Positions 38,523 through 39,772 of a DNA stretch of 39,772 bases are shown here, one piece after another. Made by a program: the position numbers and the translations under genes. Below the pieces are notes generated by a model. It was not told the DNA's origin. It did not search any database and worked only from the letters and a program-made list of their open reading frames with translations. Each line of letters opens with the position of its first letter. The first letter of the stretch is position 1. Source of the DNA: a virus; IMG/VR virus record IMGVR_UViG_3300032820_000031, positions 1 through 39,772 of that record, one strand, 5' to 3'.

Positions 38523-38945
38523 TTACCCTTTCTTTATAAGCTCGTAGTTTCGTTTGCTGCGATTAGGCAGCTGCTTGGCATATTGACTATCCATCAACTC
38601 TTCCGCTGCAGCTGCATACGCTTCCGCATTATCGGCTGTTTCCATCCCCCGTAAGAACAAGACAAATTTCGCCAGCCTCGAGGCTCCCAGGTTAAACATT
38701 AAATCTATCATTACACTTTGACGATTTTCGCTCAGGCGTGTCCACCAGGGGCACAGCCGGTCCAGCTCTTCGACGCATACCTCTATGTCGTTTTCTAGCA
38801 TAAACATTGCTTCGTCTTCACTGACTCCCCGGCTGTCTAAGTTTCTTCCGACCGCTATGCTCAACGCACCAGCGGTACAGTGATATGGTTTAAGACTTAG
38901 GCCTTCGTTGTCGATGAGCATTTTTTTCACCGCTTTTTTGTTCAT
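38523..38945 (-). CDS. GH24-type lysozyme (endolysin)
   Basis: The 140-aa product has the GH24 pattern. Glu14 in LIDNEGLSLKPYHC is followed by Cys23 in place of the usual Asp and by GALSIAVGRNLDSRGVSEDEA, where Ser29 replaces the usual Thr. LSENRQSVMIDLMFNLGASRLAKF follows, and the C-terminus is typical. The family cleaves peptidoglycan. The Cys at the Asp position is also seen in lambda-like relatives, so activity is plausible. No signal peptide is evident, so a holin is needed for export. It overlaps the holin gene by four bases (ATGA). Confidence 0.8.
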   Translation of the reverse strand: MNKKAVKKMLIDNEGLSLKPYHCTAGALSIAVGRNLDSRGVSEDEAMFMLENDIEVCVEELDRLCPWWTRLSENRQSVMIDLMFNLGASRLAKFVLFLRGMETADNAEAYAAAAEELMDSQYAKQLPNRSKRNYELIKKG

Positions 38946-39328
38946 CGTCTTTTCCCAAATAACTTAGTTGCACTTCTTACGCCAAAAGACGCTGCTACGA
39001 TCACCGAAAGTGCGTACTTATACCAATCGGGCATGAGCTGCAGCTGACCGAAACCTATTTGCACAATGTCTTCACAGCCAGGAATAAATGCCAGCACCAA
39101 GGGTATCGAAAACAAAACAGTCAGCCACTCGTCTTTCCAGCTACCGGCACTAGCGTTAGCCTGGGCGATATCCCAATCTATTTCTCCCGTAGCCTGACGC
39201 TCTTTAATTTTAGCTTCGCTTTTTATTGTGACAATTTTGGCTTCGGTCTTCGCCTTTTTTTCACTGACGTAACCCTCAAGCCAAGTACCTGCAAGGTTAG
39301 CCACTGGGCCTAGTAAATTCCCAATCAC
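38942..39328 (-). CDS. GTA_holin_3TM-like holin
   Basis: The 128-aa product has a charged helical region (about 20-55) and the segment GSWKDEWLTVLFSIPLVLAFIPG. It continues with VQIGFGQLQLMPDWYKYALSVIVAASFGVRSATKLF, the pattern of the 3TM holin family (W-K-D-E, SIP, FGVR). Two or three membrane spans occur at about residues 70-90, 100-125 and possibly near 5-18. It precedes the lysozyme gene with an ATGA overlap and follows the EF-hand gene by a four-base overlap. Confidence 0.8.
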   Translation of the reverse strand: MIGNLLGPVANLAGTWLEGYVSEKKAKTEAKIVTIKSEAKIKERQATGEIDWDIAQANASAGSWKDEWLTVLFSIPLVLAFIPGCEDIVQIGFGQLQLMPDWYKYALSVIVAASFGVRSATKLFGKRR

Positions 39329-39594
39329 TTTTTATTAGCCCAGGTAGTGAAGCCCATATACGCTCCGCACAAAGATGCTAAGGCAAAATACATGCTGCTA
39401 ATTAATCCACTTAACGCCTTAACTCTTTCATCGCCAATAATTGGTGTGCATAAAACAATCGTAATGCAGACCATCAAAACAAATGCAGATATTGCCATGT
39501 AGCGTTGAGTCTCTTGTTTATCGTGCTGGTCGCTTGCCTGTTCCTCTTCAATGCTAATTTTACCGTCACCGTCATAATCTTTTACCGGGTTCAT
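39325..39594 (-). CDS. EF-hand membrane protein, full-length copy
   Basis: The ATG at 39592-39594 is preferred to an upstream TTG. The 89-aa product has the EF-hand loop DYDGDGKISIEE (residues 6-17: Asp at 1, 3 and 5, Gly6, Ile8, Glu12 of the loop). A helix QASDQHDKQETQRY follows, then two hydrophobic spans at about residues 33-50 and 60-82. Two spans plus a calcium loop next to a holin suggest a second holin-like protein regulated by Ca2+. It is coupled to the 39-aa microprotein upstream (two bases apart) and to the holin downstream. Confidence 0.75.
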   Translation of the reverse strand: MNPVKDYDGDGKISIEEEQASDQHDKQETQRYMAISAFVLMVCITIVLCTPIIGDERVKALSGLISSMYFALASLCGAYMGFTTWANKK

Positions 39595-39595
39595 A

Positions 39596-39715
39596 CTAAC
39601 CAGCCACTGCGATGATACCAACCATCAACGTAAACATGCAGCCCATCGCTATTGCGACTTGCCACTTAAATGCGAGGTTAGAAAACCAATCCTCAATCTT
39701 GTTGAATGTTTTCAT
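39596..39715 (-). CDS. 39-aa single-span membrane microprotein, right allele
   Basis: The start, Shine-Dalgarno and ends match the copy at 212-331; the hydrophobic span reads AIAMGCMFTLMVGIIAVAG. The gene overlaps the nuclease 3' end and stops one base before the EF-hand ATG, so the two are read together. See the left allele for function. Confidence 0.75.
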   Translation of the reverse strand: MKTFNKIEDWFSNLAFKWQVAIAMGCMFTLMVGIIAVAG

Positions 39716-39772
39716 TTTTCTTCCTTTCTTTTCTACTTTGTCTGGATCGTTCCTCACCAGCCGGAATTAAAG
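39693..39772 (-). CDS. 3' fragment of the PD-(D/E)XK nuclease gene, cut by the window edge
   Basis: These 80 bases are identical to 309-388 and encode the charged tail of the 121-aa nuclease. The rest of the copy is not in the window. This is expected if the genome is circular. Confidence 0.8.
   Translation of the reverse strand, partial: LIPAGEERSRQSRKERKKNENIQQD

Larger units (their letters stand above)
39385..39772. repeat. Right copy of imperfect 388-bp terminal direct repeat
   Basis: This is the partner of 1-388, with equal length and the same gene content. See the left copy for details. The mismatches concentrate in 39385-39675, whereas 39685-39772 is identical to 301-388. Confidence 0.95.

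Noticed and set aside
1-39772. tRNA genes, rRNA genes, insertion sequences, toxin-antitoxin or known anti-phage defence genes
   Set aside because: None was recognised on reading both strands; no transposase motifs or inverted terminal repeats were seen.

Overview
The window is an almost complete genome of a temperate, podovirus-like bacteriophage. It carries a terminase-portal-capsid module, a short-tail adaptor and nozzle, tail fibers, large ejection-type internal proteins and a lysis cassette. A tyrosine integrase, an AlpA-type excisionase and an Xre repressor indicate a temperate lifestyle. No tail-tube, tape-measure or sheath gene is visible. Clear Shine-Dalgarno sites and sigma70-like promoters fit a Gram-negative, probably proteobacterial host, and the gene families resemble those of aquatic or marine phages. 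The host cannot be named from the sequence. The first 388 bases and the last 388 bases (39385-39772) are collinear, gap-free and about 87% identical (51 mismatches counted by eye), with the last 88 bases identical. The window therefore closes into a circle of about 39384 bp, with the overlap represented by two divergent alleles or paralogues.

Layout on the closed circle. The late block runs leftward from about 26.4 kb to 1 and continues across the junction from 39.7 to 38.4 kb. In order it holds: a small protein, a basic microprotein, TerS, TerL, a Cys-motif microprotein, portal, small head proteins, scaffold, major capsid protein, a conserved virion protein, a TPR-glycosyltransferase, the tail adaptor, a repeat-rich fiber, further tail and receptor proteins, a fiber chaperone, the nozzle protein, a GNAT-like protein, three internal virion proteins and a large multidomain protein with a nested gene. 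After these come a periplasmic protein, a coiled-coil membrane protein, a nuclease, a membrane microprotein, an EF-hand membrane protein, a 3TM holin, a GH24 lysozyme and a last membrane microprotein. A promoter (26461-26489) followed at once by a terminator (26346-26406), just downstream of a Q-like gene, resembles the lambda PR'-tR' late switch.

The early leftward block (31.8-26.5 kb) holds small genes, a resolvase-like nuclease, a C5-cytosine methyltransferase, an adenine-methyltransferase-like protein, a prim-pol/helicase, an unknown protein and the Q-like protein. A control region at 31.83-31.98 kb holds opposed promoters and two operator-like dyads. The rightward block (31.98-36.13 kb) holds the Xre regulator, unknown small proteins, a PD-(D/E)XK exonuclease, an SSB-like protein and AlpA. 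The integrase lies convergent to AlpA in a leftward operon starting near 38.07 kb.

The most unusual non-coding element is at 38.1-38.4 kb. Two helically phased (10-bp) arrays of TGGGAC lie between paired 12-bp repeats (TTGTATGACTTG). A second GGGAC cluster lies around the 3' end and downstream of the primase-helicase gene, and a 12-bp relative lies at the terL start. This could be an integration (attP) complex, a replication origin or both.
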